The notes below the pieces were generated by a model. That model ran no database searches. It was not told the origin of the DNA and saw only the letters and a list, made by a program, of their open reading frames with translations. Positions 1 through 8,322 of a stretch of DNA of 64,000 bases are shown here, in pieces. Numbering within the stretch: the first letter of the stretch is position 1; each line of letters starts with the position of its first letter. Source of the stretch: QFOX01 sp033763655 (lineage in GTDB: Bacteria; Pseudomonadota; Alphaproteobacteria; Rickettsiales; UBA3002); the NCBI GenBank assembly GCA_033763655.1, contig JANRKD010000004.1, positions 1 to 64,000 on the forward strand, written 5' to 3'. The translations under genes were made by a program, and so were the position numbers.

Positions 1-311
1 GGGTATTGCCGCCAGATGATTATCGAGCCAAGCGGGAGCAATATAAATCCCGTCAGGTCGAACTGGTGAACCTGATTCATGCGTATGACGATGCGGATAA
101 CGTATTCGGCAGCACGATGAAAAAACTGATGAAAGTGGCTATGGGAGCGCATAAGGCGTTCATGAGTTCGAACCTAGAGGAAAAACGCGAATTGCTGAAT
201 TTCGTGTTTTCGAACCTAACGCTAAAAGGTGAAACCCTTTGTTATTCCTATAATTTCCCATTCGACAGGTTCCAAAATATGGACGACTGTTTCAAATGGC
301 GGACAGGATGA
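1..311 (+). CDS. Serine recombinase-like protein, C-terminal end (partial)
   Basis: The reading frame is open from the window edge and ends at a TGA at 309-311, leaving about 102 residues. The tail (a coiled, Lys/Glu-rich stretch, then KRELLNFVFSNLTLKGE and a PFDRF element) resembles the extreme C-terminus of large site-specific serine recombinases, after the zinc-ribbon and coiled-coil domains. The catalytic resolvase domain lies outside the window, so activity cannot be judged. The first in-frame start-like codon (TTG at 6) is probably internal. The last five codons lie inside the 3' end of the tRNA-Ser gene on the other strand, which suggests an element end at this tRNA. The family assignment rests on the tail only. 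Confidence 0.55.
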   Translation, partial: VLPPDDYRAKREQYKSRQVELVNLIHAYDDADNVFGSTMKKLMKVAMGAHKAFMSSNLEEKRELLNFVFSNLTLKGETLCYSYNFPFDRFQNMDDCFKWRTG

Positions 312-386
312 GATTCGAACTCACGGTACGCGTTAACGTACACACACTTTCCAGGCGTGCGCCTTCAACCACTCGGCCACCTGTCC
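297..386 (-). tRNA. tRNA-Ser (anticodon GGA)
   Basis: Read on the minus strand the gene starts GGACAGGTGGCCGAGTGG and ends CCTGTCC-G-CCA, giving a perfect 7-bp acceptor stem with an encoded CCA at 299-297. The anticodon loop reads CTGGAAA, hence anticodon GGA (serine, UCC/UCU). A long variable arm (GTACG..CGTAC type) typical of class II serine tRNAs is present, followed by a GTTCGAATC T-loop. The 3' 15 bases overlap the end of the recombinase-like frame on the opposite strand. Confidence 0.95.
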
Positions 387-534
387 GCATTTAGTTCCAT
401 GAGGCACCGCCTCGTGGTTTTACTTAGAATGCTCAGGCGCCGCATGGCTGGCACTCGGCCACCTGTCCGCATTTAGTTCCATGAGGCACCGCCTCGTGGT
501 TTTACTTAGAATGCTCAGGCGCCGTATGGCTGGC
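371..534. repeat. 82-bp tandem duplication including tRNA-Ser 5' end
   Basis: Two head-to-tail copies of an 82-bp unit lie at 371-452 and 453-534. They differ at one place (CGCATGGC versus CGTATGGC near the end of the unit). Each copy contains the first 16 nucleotides of tRNA-Ser (minus strand) and 66 bp of upstream sequence, so the second copy carries a truncated tRNA 5' end at 453-468 and a duplicated tRNA promoter region. The near identity points to a recent duplication. The rest of the gap up to 730 has no gene that can be supported. Confidence 0.9.
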
Positions 535-730
535 ACTTAACGCCCGCATGCATTCAGAACGCGCTGTATAATCGCGGCGGCGGTAAAACGCACCAAAATT
601 TTCATCGTGACATTCGAATGGTTTTATTCACTATGGCTGCATGGGGCTTCCGGCCGGACGCCCGATAGCGAAGATGCGCACCCACGCAGGATGACGGCAG
701 CATTGCGGCGACGATAAAGGAGATGGCGGC

Positions 731-1699
731 ATGATTATCTTTACCCGAACCGGCCAGCATATTGCGCGCCATACCAGCGACGATCCGCTCGCGATTCCCG
801 AAAACACGGTCTGGATCGATTTGCTCGAACCCACCCGCGCGCAGGAAGCGGCGGTCGAGGATTTTCTGCGCATGAATATCCCAACGCACGAGGAAATGTC
901 GGAGATCGAGGTCAGCAACCGCCTCTACACCGACGACGGCACCACCTACATGACCGCGACCATGATGACCAAGGTGGACACCTGGACGCCCGAAACCCAC
1001 GCCGTCAGCTTCATCCTGACCGAGCATGTGCTGGTCACTATCCGCTATACGGACGCGACCTCGTTTCGCACTTTCATTGCCAATGCGCCCCGGCTGCCCG
1101 AGGGTGAGCACGACGAAATGACACTGTTTCTCGGGCTAATCGAAAGTATCGTCAACCGCATGGCCGATATTCTCGAACGGCTGGACCGCGATATCGACCG
1201 CATCATCCGCGATATTTTCCGGAACCCCGACCATCCCGAGAAAAAATCGGTCAATTACCAGCTGATGCTCGACCGCATTGGCCGCTGCGGTAACCTTTCT
1301 TCGAAAGTCCACCACAGCCTTGTGACGTTCGGGCGCATTATGGCCTATATCAGCCACCACAAGAAAGCATCGAAGCCGGAAAATCAGGAGAGAATCGAGG
1401 CGATTCACAAAGATGTTCTGGGCCTGAGCGACCACGGCACCTACCTCACCGGCCGCGTGAACTTCCTGCTCGATGCCACCCTCGGGATGATCAATATCCA
1501 GCAAAACAGCGTGTTTCGCGTGCTTTCCACCGCCGCGCTGATTTTTATGCCGCCGACGCTGGTCGCCGGTATTTACGGCATGAACTTCAAGCTGATTCCC
1601 GAGCTTAGCTGGCACTGGGGCTACCCCATCGCCTTGCTGCTAATGCTGGTTGCGGCGGTTTTACCGCTGGCCTACCTGAAGCAGCGCCGCGTGCTTTAA
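731..1699 (+). CDS. corA: CorA family magnesium/divalent cation transporter
   Basis: This 322-residue protein has the CorA layout: a large cytoplasmic N-terminal domain, a long helical stretch and two C-terminal membrane helices. The signature YGMNF (GMN at residues 283-285) closes the first helix, and the second helix ends in a basic YLKQRR tail. CorA forms pentameric channels for Mg2+ (also Co2+ or Ni2+) in the inner membrane. The ATG at 731 follows an AAAGGAG ribosome site. The gene stands alone and converges with the COQ10-like gene: the two stop codons overlap at 1696-1699. A related Zn2+ transporter (ZntB type) cannot be excluded, but the GMN context favours CorA. Confidence 0.93.
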   Translation: MIIFTRTGQHIARHTSDDPLAIPENTVWIDLLEPTRAQEAAVEDFLRMNIPTHEEMSEIEVSNRLYTDDGTTYMTATMMTKVDTWTPETHAVSFILTEHVLVTIRYTDATSFRTFIANAPRLPEGEHDEMTLFLGLIESIVNRMADILERLDRDIDRIIRDIFRNPDHPEKKSVNYQLMLDRIGRCGNLSSKVHHSLVTFGRIMAYISHHKKASKPENQERIEAIHKDVLGLSDHGTYLTGRVNFLLDATLGMINIQQNSVFRVLSTAALIFMPPTLVAGIYGMNFKLIPELSWHWGYPIALLLMLVAAVLPLAYLKQRRVL

Positions 1700-2157
1700 T
1701 CCACCGTGCGCGTGCCGCCATAGAGCGCTTCGGCGCGGGTGGTGAAGGCGGCGACCATTTTCTCGCAGGCGCGGCTGAACATGCCGCCCATCAGCGTATC
1801 GAGCAATGTCGATTTGAAGGCAAAATCAAGATCAAGCTGGATTTCGCAGCCATCGCCCTGCGGCACAAACCGCCAATGGTTGTTGAGGTGGCGGAATGGG
1901 CCGCTGACCAGCACCACTTCGATGCGGCCTTCGCGGCCTGCCTGCGGCGGCGTAGGCGTCACCCGCGAGGTGTAACGCTCGCTGAAATGGGCAAAGCTGA
2001 TGAGAAGCTCGCCGAGGAAGGAATCCGCCTCACGCGTCAGCACCCGCGCGGCGCGGCACCAGGGCAAAAACTCCGGGTATTTCTCGATATTCACCACCAG
2101 CGCAAAAAGCTGCGCAGGCGTGTAGGGGAGGATTCTGCGTTCGCTATAGCGGTGCAT
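1696..2157 (-). CDS. COQ10/RatA-like ubiquinone-binding START-domain protein
   Basis: This single-domain protein of 153 residues begins with the family hallmark of a beta strand followed by YTPAQLFALVVNIEKYPEFL and PWC. That is typical of the polyketide-cyclase/START fold of COQ10 and bacterial RatA homologues. In mitochondria COQ10 binds ubiquinone and supports respiration; E. coli RatA was described as a toxin acting on 50S subunits, so the physiological role in this lineage is inferred. Its ATG overlaps the TAA of lipA by one base (TAATG), so the two are translationally coupled. The lipA-COQ10 pair is a recurrent alphaproteobacterial arrangement. Confidence 0.85.
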   Translation of the reverse strand: MHRYSERRILPYTPAQLFALVVNIEKYPEFLPWCRAARVLTREADSFLGELLISFAHFSERYTSRVTPTPPQAGREGRIEVVLVSGPFRHLNNHWRFVPQGDGCEIQLDLDFAFKSTLLDTLMGGMFSRACEKMVAAFTTRAEALYGGTRTVD

Positions 2158-3110
2158 TAGACGTTATCGTTGGCCGCTCGAACCGGGTGCGCGGCAGCCA
2201 GTTTAGCATTGCGCGCCGCGCGCATCTGGGCGAAATCGGCATCCGCATGGTAGCTGGAGCGGGTGAGCGGCGAGGCGGAAACCATCAGGAAGCCCTTGGT
2301 ATAAGCGACCCGTTCGAGGGTGCGGAACTCGTCGGGCGTGACATAGCGCGCGACCGGCGCATGGGCCGGTGTGGGTTGCAGATACTGGCCGATGGTCATG
2401 AAATCGACCTCGGCGCTGCGCAGATCGTCCATCACCTGATGCACCTCGTCGTTGGTTTCGCCAAGCCCAACCATGATGCCCGATTTGGTAAAAATCCCCG
2501 GCTGCAATTCTTTCACTTTTTTCAGCAAGTGCAGCGAATTGAAATAGCGCGCGCCGGGACGGATGGATTTATACAGCGACGGCACGGTTTCGATATTGTG
2601 GTTGAACACGTCGGGGCGGGCGCGGGCGACGATGGGAATCGCATGCTCCTTGCGCAGAAAATCCGGGGTTAGAATCTCAATCGTGGTGTTGGGCGCCGTG
2701 GTGCGGATATATTCGATGCATTGCGCGAAATGGGCGGCGCCGCCATCGTCGAGGTCGTCGCGGTCAACGCTGGTGATGACCACATGTTTCAGCCCCAGTT
2801 TGCCGACGGCTTCGGCAAGGTTTTTCGGCTCCTCCGGGTCGAGCCTGTCGGGCTGGCCGGTGGCGATGTTGCAAAAGGCGCAGGCGCGGGTGCAGACGGA
2901 GCCAAGAATCATCACCGTGGCGTGGCCCTTGCTCCAGCATTCGCCGATGTTCGGGCAGGCCGCCTCCTCGCACACGGTGTTGAGCCGGTTTTGGCGCATC
3001 AGCGCCTGCGTATCCATGAACCCCTGGCCCTGTGGCGCTTTGACGCGGATCCAGTCGGGCTTCCTGAGTTTTTCGGCGTTTTTTTCGTTGCGGTTTAGAA
3101 TTTCAGCCAT
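2157..3110 (-). CDS. lipA: Lipoyl synthase (radical SAM)
   Basis: LipA inserts two sulfurs into protein-bound octanoyl groups to make lipoate on 2-oxoacid dehydrogenases. Both iron-sulfur ligand sets are visible: the auxiliary cluster C47-x4-C52-x5-C58 and the radical-SAM motif C73-x3-C77-x2-C80, with the conserved RSSYHA serine near the C-terminus. I choose the ATG at 3110 (317 aa), which gives a normal LipA N-terminus (MAEILNRNEK). A start 36 bases upstream would add an unlikely MPPRGGMFTGSA leader lying in a GC hairpin. It is the first gene of a two-gene unit with the COQ10-like gene. Confidence 0.97.
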   Translation of the reverse strand: MAEILNRNEKNAEKLRKPDWIRVKAPQGQGFMDTQALMRQNRLNTVCEEAACPNIGECWSKGHATVMILGSVCTRACAFCNIATGQPDRLDPEEPKNLAEAVGKLGLKHVVITSVDRDDLDDGGAAHFAQCIEYIRTTAPNTTIEILTPDFLRKEHAIPIVARARPDVFNHNIETVPSLYKSIRPGARYFNSLHLLKKVKELQPGIFTKSGIMVGLGETNDEVHQVMDDLRSAEVDFMTIGQYLQPTPAHAPVARYVTPDEFRTLERVAYTKGFLMVSASPLTRSSYHADADFAQMRAARNAKLAAAHPVRAANDNV

Positions 3111-3234
3111 GGCGCTGCCTGTGAACATGCCGCCCCGAGGCGGCATTCAGTGGGGGTTTTGCAAGAGGGATACCAGCTTTCGCGGGCATGACAAGCTAAA
3201 ACGCGCGCGCGCCGGACAGTCAGACATAATCTCG

Positions 3235-3564
3235 CTAATCCGTCCGCAAATCCAGTTGCAGGCGCAAAATCGCATCCACCGCCCGCATATCTTCGTGCGA
3301 CATTTCACCGATACGCTCTTTAAGTCGCAATTTACTCACGGTTGCCAACTGGTCAGCCATAGCTTTGCTCGGGGTCTTTTTTACCGTTACCAGCGCCTCG
3401 CAGGGATAGCATTTTCCCGTCGCGCTCGTCAACGGAACCACCTGCACGCGATTCATCGCGCGATTGCTGGCATTATTACTGACAATGATTGCAGGGCGCG
3501 TTTTGGCAATCTCTCCCCCAATGGAGGGATCAAACGACACCCACCAGACTTCACCGCGCTTCAT
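3235..3564 (-). CDS. PemK/MazF-type endoribonuclease toxin
   Basis: The protein (about 109 aa from the ATG at 3564) opens with KRGEVWWVSFDPSIGGEIAK followed by TRPAIIVSNN, the characteristic start of PemK/MazF toxins, and continues with a VVPLTSATG strand. These enzymes cut mRNA at short sequence motifs and are held inactive by a cognate antitoxin. The gene overlaps the 3' end of the upstream antitoxin frame, as expected for a co-translated toxin-antitoxin pair. Length and motifs are complete, so it is probably functional. Its RNA target sequence cannot be read from the gene. Confidence 0.88.
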   Translation of the reverse strand: MKRGEVWWVSFDPSIGGEIAKTRPAIIVSNNASNRAMNRVQVVPLTSATGKCYPCEALVTVKKTPSKAMADQLATVSKLRLKERIGEMSHEDMRAVDAILRLQLDLRTD

Positions 3565-3781
3565 CGGTAGCATCCGCGCTCAACGCCTCGACCCATTCGG
3601 CGGCATCGGCCTCGCGCGGGCCATTGGCGGCCATTTCGCGATAAGATGCCTCAAGCGCATCCTCAAACAGATAGGGCCGGGCAATCCGCTCGATAAAGCG
3701 GCTGATATTGCCCCGCCCGATCACCGCGTGCAGGCCGGCATAGGTTTTGTCGTCGATAGAAATGGTCAGTTTTTTGCTCAT
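3551..3781 (-). CDS. Antitoxin of the MazEF-like pair
   Basis: This 76-residue protein begins SKKLTISIDDKTYAGLHAVI, a beta strand plus helix typical of ribbon-helix-helix (CopG/Arc-like) antitoxins. It is followed by an acidic C-terminal half that would wrap the toxin. It lies directly upstream of and overlaps the MazF-like gene. Antitoxins of this kind usually repress their own promoter; two direct TATACGT copies just upstream are a candidate operator. RHH assignment is from pattern only, and an AbrB-type MazE is less likely because its swapped-hairpin motif is not seen. Confidence 0.75.
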   Translation of the reverse strand: MSKKLTISIDDKTYAGLHAVIGRGNISRFIERIARPYLFEDALEASYREMAANGPREADAAEWVEALSADATDEAR

Positions 3782-3819
3782 CCATTACCCGGATTACATT
3801 GAAATTGACTTACGCACAC

Positions 3820-3840
3820 TATACGTCTTCTATACGTATA
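3820..3840 (-). promoter_or_regulatory. Candidate antitoxin operator
   Basis: Two direct copies of TATACGT lie at 3820-3826 and 3831-3837, one helical turn apart. The second forms the palindrome TATACGTATA at 3831-3840. They sit 40-60 bases upstream of the antitoxin start, where autorepression by an RHH antitoxin would act. Function is inferred from placement. Confidence 0.4.
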
Positions 3841-3938
3841 ACAGATTCGCTGCTTCCGGGCAAATCAATTACCCGCTTGCAAATCCCGGATGAATCACCT
3901 AAAAGCCCACCTCTTTCCTCTTTCTGCCGGAGTATTCC

Positions 3939-4328
3939 ATGGCCCGCGTCACCGTTGAAGATTGCATCCTCGTCATCCCGAACCGCTTTGACCTTGTGGT
4001 CACCGCCGCGCAGCGCGCGAAGCAGATTTCCTCGGGCATGCCGCTGACCATCGACCGCGACAACGACAAGGACGCTGTGGTTTCCCTGCGCGAGATTGCC
4101 GACAAAACGATTGATTCCAAGCTGGTGCACGAGGAAATCATCGCCAGCTTCCAGAAAAAATCCGGATTCGACGCCGGGGATATGCCCGAGGAAGAATCGC
4201 ATGCAAGCTTCACCATCAGCAGCCATGGCGACATCGAAGAAACCTTCGCTGCCGAGCAGGCGCCGTTTGCCGCTCAGGCCGGACAGGGGATGAGCTTCGT
4301 CGAAGAAAATATCGAAGTCGAAGACTAA
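3939..4328 (+). CDS. rpoZ: DNA-directed RNA polymerase omega subunit
   Basis: The 129-residue protein starts MARVTVEDCILVIPNRFDLV and continues with a variant of the omega core (AAQRAKQIS, then REIADKTI). Omega clamps the beta' subunit and helps polymerase assembly. An acidic extension after residue 70 makes it longer than the E. coli protein, as is common in Alphaproteobacteria. The ATG at 3939 is preceded by GGAG. It is a single gene here: the usual neighbours (relA/spoT, folK or pyrE) are not adjacent in this window. It converges with the chemoreceptor gene. Confidence 0.95.
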   Translation: MARVTVEDCILVIPNRFDLVVTAAQRAKQISSGMPLTIDRDNDKDAVVSLREIADKTIDSKLVHEEIIASFQKKSGFDAGDMPEEESHASFTISSHGDIEETFAAEQAPFAAQAGQGMSFVEENIEVED

Positions 4329-4383
4329 AGCATGTGACGTTCAGGCATTGCCAACGCCTGCTATTGCGCGGTGGCGATGACGA

Positions 4384-5715
4384 CTACGACGCGCGGATGG
4401 TGGCGAGGAACTCGTCAACATTTTTGCGCAGCAATGTTGTCTGAGAGGTCAGCTTCGCGGCGGATTCAAGCACCTCATGAGAAGAAGCATCCGTCTGTTC
4501 CGCCCCCTGCTCCACAATCGCGATATTGCGTGAGACTTCGTTCGAGGCTTCCGATGTCCCCGTGACGTTTTTGGCGATTTCGTTGGTGGCGGCGGACTGC
4601 TCCTCCACGGCAGCGGCGATGGAAGAGATATTCCCGTCGATCTGGCTGATGATCTCGACAATTTTCTTAATCTGCTCTTCGGTCTGGGTCGAAGCGGTCT
4701 GGATGCGCTGCACCTGTTGGCCGATATCCTCCGACGCTTTGGTGGTCTGCCCGGCGAGATTTTTCACCTCGGAAGCCACCACGGCGAAGCCCCTGCCCGC
4801 CTCGCCCGCCCGCGCCGATTCAATCGTTGCGTTCAGCGCCAGCAGGTTGATTTGCCCCGCCACATTATTGATGAACTCGGTCACCTGGCCGATGCCTTTT
4901 GTCTGCTCAAGCAACGACTGCATCGAACTGGTGACACTTAATGCCATGTCGCTGGCATCTTTCGTAACCAGGCTCGATTTCTGGATTTGTGAGCTGATTT
5001 CGCGAATCGCCGAGGATAATTCTTCCGAAGCGGCGGCTACGCCCGACGAGGTTTGCGAGGTTTCGGCGGCGGCCGCGCCCACAATCATCGATTTTTCTTT
5101 GGATTCCTTGGCGATCCGGGTCAACGCTTCGGCGCTGTGCTGCATTTCGCTGGCCGAACTGCTGACCGATGTAATCACGCCGCTGACGCTGGATTCAAAG
5201 TTCTGGGCCAGCATATCGAGCAATTGCTTTTTCTGGCAGCGTCCGGCGTCGAGATAGACGCTGATGGCAATATCCATATCGAGCATCACTGCGCGGTTAA
5301 GCGCCGTCAGCCAGCGGTTACGTTTCTCTGCGGCGAAGCGCCCTTTCAAATGCACCGACACTGCCTCGAAAATCGCGCAGGCAATGAAGTTGTAGCCACC
5401 GATATACCAGCGCGGCTCCAGTTGGATGCGGTTATGCACCTCGCCGATTTTGCGCACGGAGGCATAATATTTATCATCAAACTCAGCGGCCGTAATCAGC
5501 GCCCAGTGTTTTTCCTGCATCGAGGCGGCGCGCGACATCATCTCCCGTCCGGAGAACATCCGCGCGACAGGTGGAAATTCGCTGATATAGTCGTAAAAAC
5601 CGGCCAGAATCGCGGGTACCGCCGCGTCGATAAAGGGCTTGGCCTCGCGTAAATCTTTCCGCACCGCTTCATCAATGCCGAGAAATGCCAGGCGTTCGCT
5701 GAGATTATCGCTCAT
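4384..5715 (-). CDS. Globin-coupled methyl-accepting chemotaxis sensor (HemAT-like)
   Basis: Residues 1 to about 165 form a protoglobin domain with the proximal-histidine element GEVHNRIQLEPRWYIG. The rest is a helical chemoreceptor signalling domain with the highly conserved hairpin INLLALNATIESARAGE and GRGFAVVASEV. There is no membrane segment, so it is a soluble heme sensor, expected to bind O2 and control the CheA kinase. Family members (HemAT) mediate aerotaxis. Length (443 aa) is normal. It lies alone, with ovoA upstream on the same strand but separated by 228 bp and a possible terminator. It could feed the polar flagellum encoded at 11-22 kb. Confidence 0.93.
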   Translation of the reverse strand: MSDNLSERLAFLGIDEAVRKDLREAKPFIDAAVPAILAGFYDYISEFPPVARMFSGREMMSRAASMQEKHWALITAAEFDDKYYASVRKIGEVHNRIQLEPRWYIGGYNFIACAIFEAVSVHLKGRFAAEKRNRWLTALNRAVMLDMDIAISVYLDAGRCQKKQLLDMLAQNFESSVSGVITSVSSSASEMQHSAEALTRIAKESKEKSMIVGAAAAETSQTSSGVAAASEELSSAIREISSQIQKSSLVTKDASDMALSVTSSMQSLLEQTKGIGQVTEFINNVAGQINLLALNATIESARAGEAGRGFAVVASEVKNLAGQTTKASEDIGQQVQRIQTASTQTEEQIKKIVEIISQIDGNISSIAAAVEEQSAATNEIAKNVTGTSEASNEVSRNIAIVEQGAEQTDASSHEVLESAAKLTSQTTLLRKNVDEFLATIRAS

Positions 5716-5841
5716 AAGTGCCTCTGTGCCGGTTGGGGATTTAGTCTGTCGCTGGTATTTTTATCCATACCTTACCGGGACAAACTACCCCCCTTACCCA
5801 AAGACTTCAACCGATTATCTTCCTCCTCGCCCAAAATAGCT

Positions 5842-5869
5842 AAAAAAATCAGGCTGATTGAGGTTTTTT
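5842..5869 (-). terminator. Possible terminator downstream of ovoA
   Basis: A short AATCA-GGC-TGATT hairpin is flanked by an A7 run on one side and a T6 run on the other, so it could act in either direction. It lies 75 bp past the ovoA stop and upstream of the chemoreceptor start. The stem is weak. Confidence 0.35.
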
Positions 5870-5943
5870 AAGTTACCCCAATATCACCGTAAGCTACCGT
5901 CAGCAATGATGGCGCGGCGCACGAGCGAACGAGTAAACGGCAG

Positions 5944-8217
5944 CTAGTTCTTTCGCCGCCAGACGCTGGCAAGGGTCACGATATATTCGAACTTGCGTTG
6001 ATGCTCGCGGATGAGGAACGGTAATTCGTGTTGCTCAATCAGCTCAAACTCAGTCAATGCCTTGCCAACGGCTGAAATCCCATCCAACCAGCGATCGCGC
6101 GGGGTATATTCCTCCAACCAGCTGAAAGGCGTGGTCATGACCAGCACACCTCCGCGCTTAACCAGCGCATTGGCGCCCTGCATTCGCTCAAGGCACGCCA
6201 GTGGCTCGGGCAAACGGCAGAGCACATTTGCCAGCAGCACCGCATCAAAATCCTTGATATGCAACGGCAAAGCGCAGGCATCGCCCTGCTCGAAACGTAC
6301 GCGCGCGCGATCAATCGCTGGATCCACCGTGGCACGCAACGATGCGCTCGTTGCGCCAGAATCTTTGCGTTGATAATCCAGCATGCCTGCAGCCTGAAGC
6401 GTACGCGCGCTTTCGATGAATTCGCGGCTATAATCAATGCCCAGAACGTCCGTAAAATTCCTGGCCAGTTCAAAGCTGGATCGCCCGACCGCGCAGCCCA
6501 AATCAAGAACGCGATCAAAGTGCTTGCTGTGTGAAACAATTAATTCTGCGCAGGTCAGCGGCAGGTGAACTATCGCGGAAAATGCGGTGTGCCGAAGGGG
6601 AACATTTTCATAAATGTCATGGTCGCTTCCCCAATGCATCAGCAGGTATTTGTTGAGCATTTCGCTGGATTCATAGGCCGCCGCACCGCTGTTTTGCAGC
6701 AATTTTGCACTCGATGCCGGATTACCATCCGTATGCCGCGCGAGGCGAAAACCTGCATGCTGGAAGAAATGGGGGCGGAAATGAAATCGCGCCCAGATAC
6801 TTGCCAGATCACCTGTGCTGATGAACGACCCTCCGAGGATCATCTGGTGCTCGCCATCGTAGCAAGGCGTGCTGAAATCATCGTAATAGGGATGCGGATT
6901 GCTGCCTTCGAGCGGGTGAAAATGATCCTCGCACCATTGCCAGACATTGCCAAACACATCGTGGAAACCCTTGCTATTGGCGGGTTGCGCGGTCACCGCA
7001 TTTTCACTCCCATGGGCAAGATTAAAATTGCTCCCCTGCCCGGCCATGGGGGCAGCAGACATCACCGCATCCACACCCTGCGTATCGCGGATAGCATGAT
7101 GCTCTGCTTCCGTCAGCAGCCGATACGGCACGGGGCTTTTTTCCTGTGCCGTGCGCCAGGCACAATAGGCTTTCGCTTCATGGAAATTAACATTTGCCGG
7201 CCAGTCCCATGGCATATCGACAATCTCGAACAGCGTGCGCAGAGCATACAGATGCGACCCGGCCGGCCCATTCTGCACCCAGAAGGTCGGCCATTTTATA
7301 TTGCGGAAACGCCGCCACGCCCAACCTTCGCGCGACCAGTAGGCTTCGTTACCATACCCGCCTGCTTTAACGAACTCAAGGAACTCGCCATTACTGACCA
7401 GCGCGCTGCCTGCTTCAAACGCGCGCACGGTGCGGGTTTCGCTGCCATATTCATTATCCCAACCGAAGGAGGGAAAAGCTGTCGGCTTGCCGAGCGACAC
7501 TTCACCGCCGGGCAAAGGAATGAGGCGTGAAGGCGATGCCACCGTATCGGCATCGCGGGCAGGTAAGGCGGGCCACGCGGATGGACGTTGCAGGTATTCC
7601 ACCGGCATTTCACGAATCAGAACACTCGATGTTTCGATATGGATGCGCTCATGCTCGAAGCCCATGACCAACGCCCACATCGGGCTTTTCTGAGTCACCG
7701 GCATCGCGGCATTGTCCAGAAACGGGTGGGTTTGTATCAATTCGCTGATGATGGCATGCACTTGCCGACGGTATGCCACGACCGCGTCGAGGGTAGGCCA
7801 GATAGCCTGATTGCTTTCGTGTAGATCATCCCAGCGCATCTCATCGACCCCAACCTCGAACAATGCCTCGAAGGCAGCATTCACCGGCTTGTCGAGGATA
7901 CCTGCCACGCGCAGCTTATTGACATAGACCACCGCCGGATGCGCGAAATAAAAAATCATGGGATGACGAAGCTGGTGGTAGGGGCGGCGGTAAAATGCCT
8001 CCGTCGATGCAAGGCTGCTGAACAGCAGCTCAGTTATTGTCCAGCCGTTGTTAAAATAATCGAGAATTTGCGAACGGCTGGCCCCAAGATGAAGCAGCGG
8101 CAGGGAATGAATCTGCCCGCCCGCATCCACACCCGGACAGACACCCGGCAAGGGTGGCAGCCCCGTCCATTCAAACACGCAGGTTGATTCCGGTGTAATC
8201 CGCAGGTTGTTTCTCAT
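5944..8217 (-). CDS. ovoA: OvoA: 5-histidylcysteine sulfoxide synthase / mercaptohistidine N-methyltransferase
   Basis: OvoA couples cysteine to histidine C5 with O2 using a mononuclear non-heme iron, and its C-terminal domain N-methylates the mercaptohistidine, giving ovothiol A. Three domains are visible: a DinB-like N-terminal bundle with the iron motif HERIHIE (HX3HXE), a formylglycine-enzyme-type domain with GNVWQWCEDHF, and a SAM methyltransferase with VLDLGCAVGRSS. The methyltransferase fused to the sulfoxide synthase separates OvoA from the ergothioneine enzyme EgtB. I prefer the ATG at 8217 (757 aa) over an upstream TTG at 8256; neither has a good ribosome site. Ovothiol is a redox-active thiol that protects from oxidants. 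Confidence 0.93.
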   Translation of the reverse strand: MRNNLRITPESTCVFEWTGLPPLPGVCPGVDAGGQIHSLPLLHLGASRSQILDYFNNGWTITELLFSSLASTEAFYRRPYHQLRHPMIFYFAHPAVVYVNKLRVAGILDKPVNAAFEALFEVGVDEMRWDDLHESNQAIWPTLDAVVAYRRQVHAIISELIQTHPFLDNAAMPVTQKSPMWALVMGFEHERIHIETSSVLIREMPVEYLQRPSAWPALPARDADTVASPSRLIPLPGGEVSLGKPTAFPSFGWDNEYGSETRTVRAFEAGSALVSNGEFLEFVKAGGYGNEAYWSREGWAWRRFRNIKWPTFWVQNGPAGSHLYALRTLFEIVDMPWDWPANVNFHEAKAYCAWRTAQEKSPVPYRLLTEAEHHAIRDTQGVDAVMSAAPMAGQGSNFNLAHGSENAVTAQPANSKGFHDVFGNVWQWCEDHFHPLEGSNPHPYYDDFSTPCYDGEHQMILGGSFISTGDLASIWARFHFRPHFFQHAGFRLARHTDGNPASSAKLLQNSGAAAYESSEMLNKYLLMHWGSDHDIYENVPLRHTAFSAIVHLPLTCAELIVSHSKHFDRVLDLGCAVGRSSFELARNFTDVLGIDYSREFIESARTLQAAGMLDYQRKDSGATSASLRATVDPAIDRARVRFEQGDACALPLHIKDFDAVLLANVLCRLPEPLACLERMQGANALVKRGGVLVMTTPFSWLEEYTPRDRWLDGISAVGKALTEFELIEQHELPFLIREHQRKFEYIVTLASVWRRKN

Positions 8218-8322
8218 GCCGCAACCATAGGCGGCATACAGAGGGTTTGAAAGCAAAAAAGTTAGGTTTTAAGCCAAAAAACATTAGGAATTATTTATGG
8301 GCGCGCCCGGCCACAAAACAGC

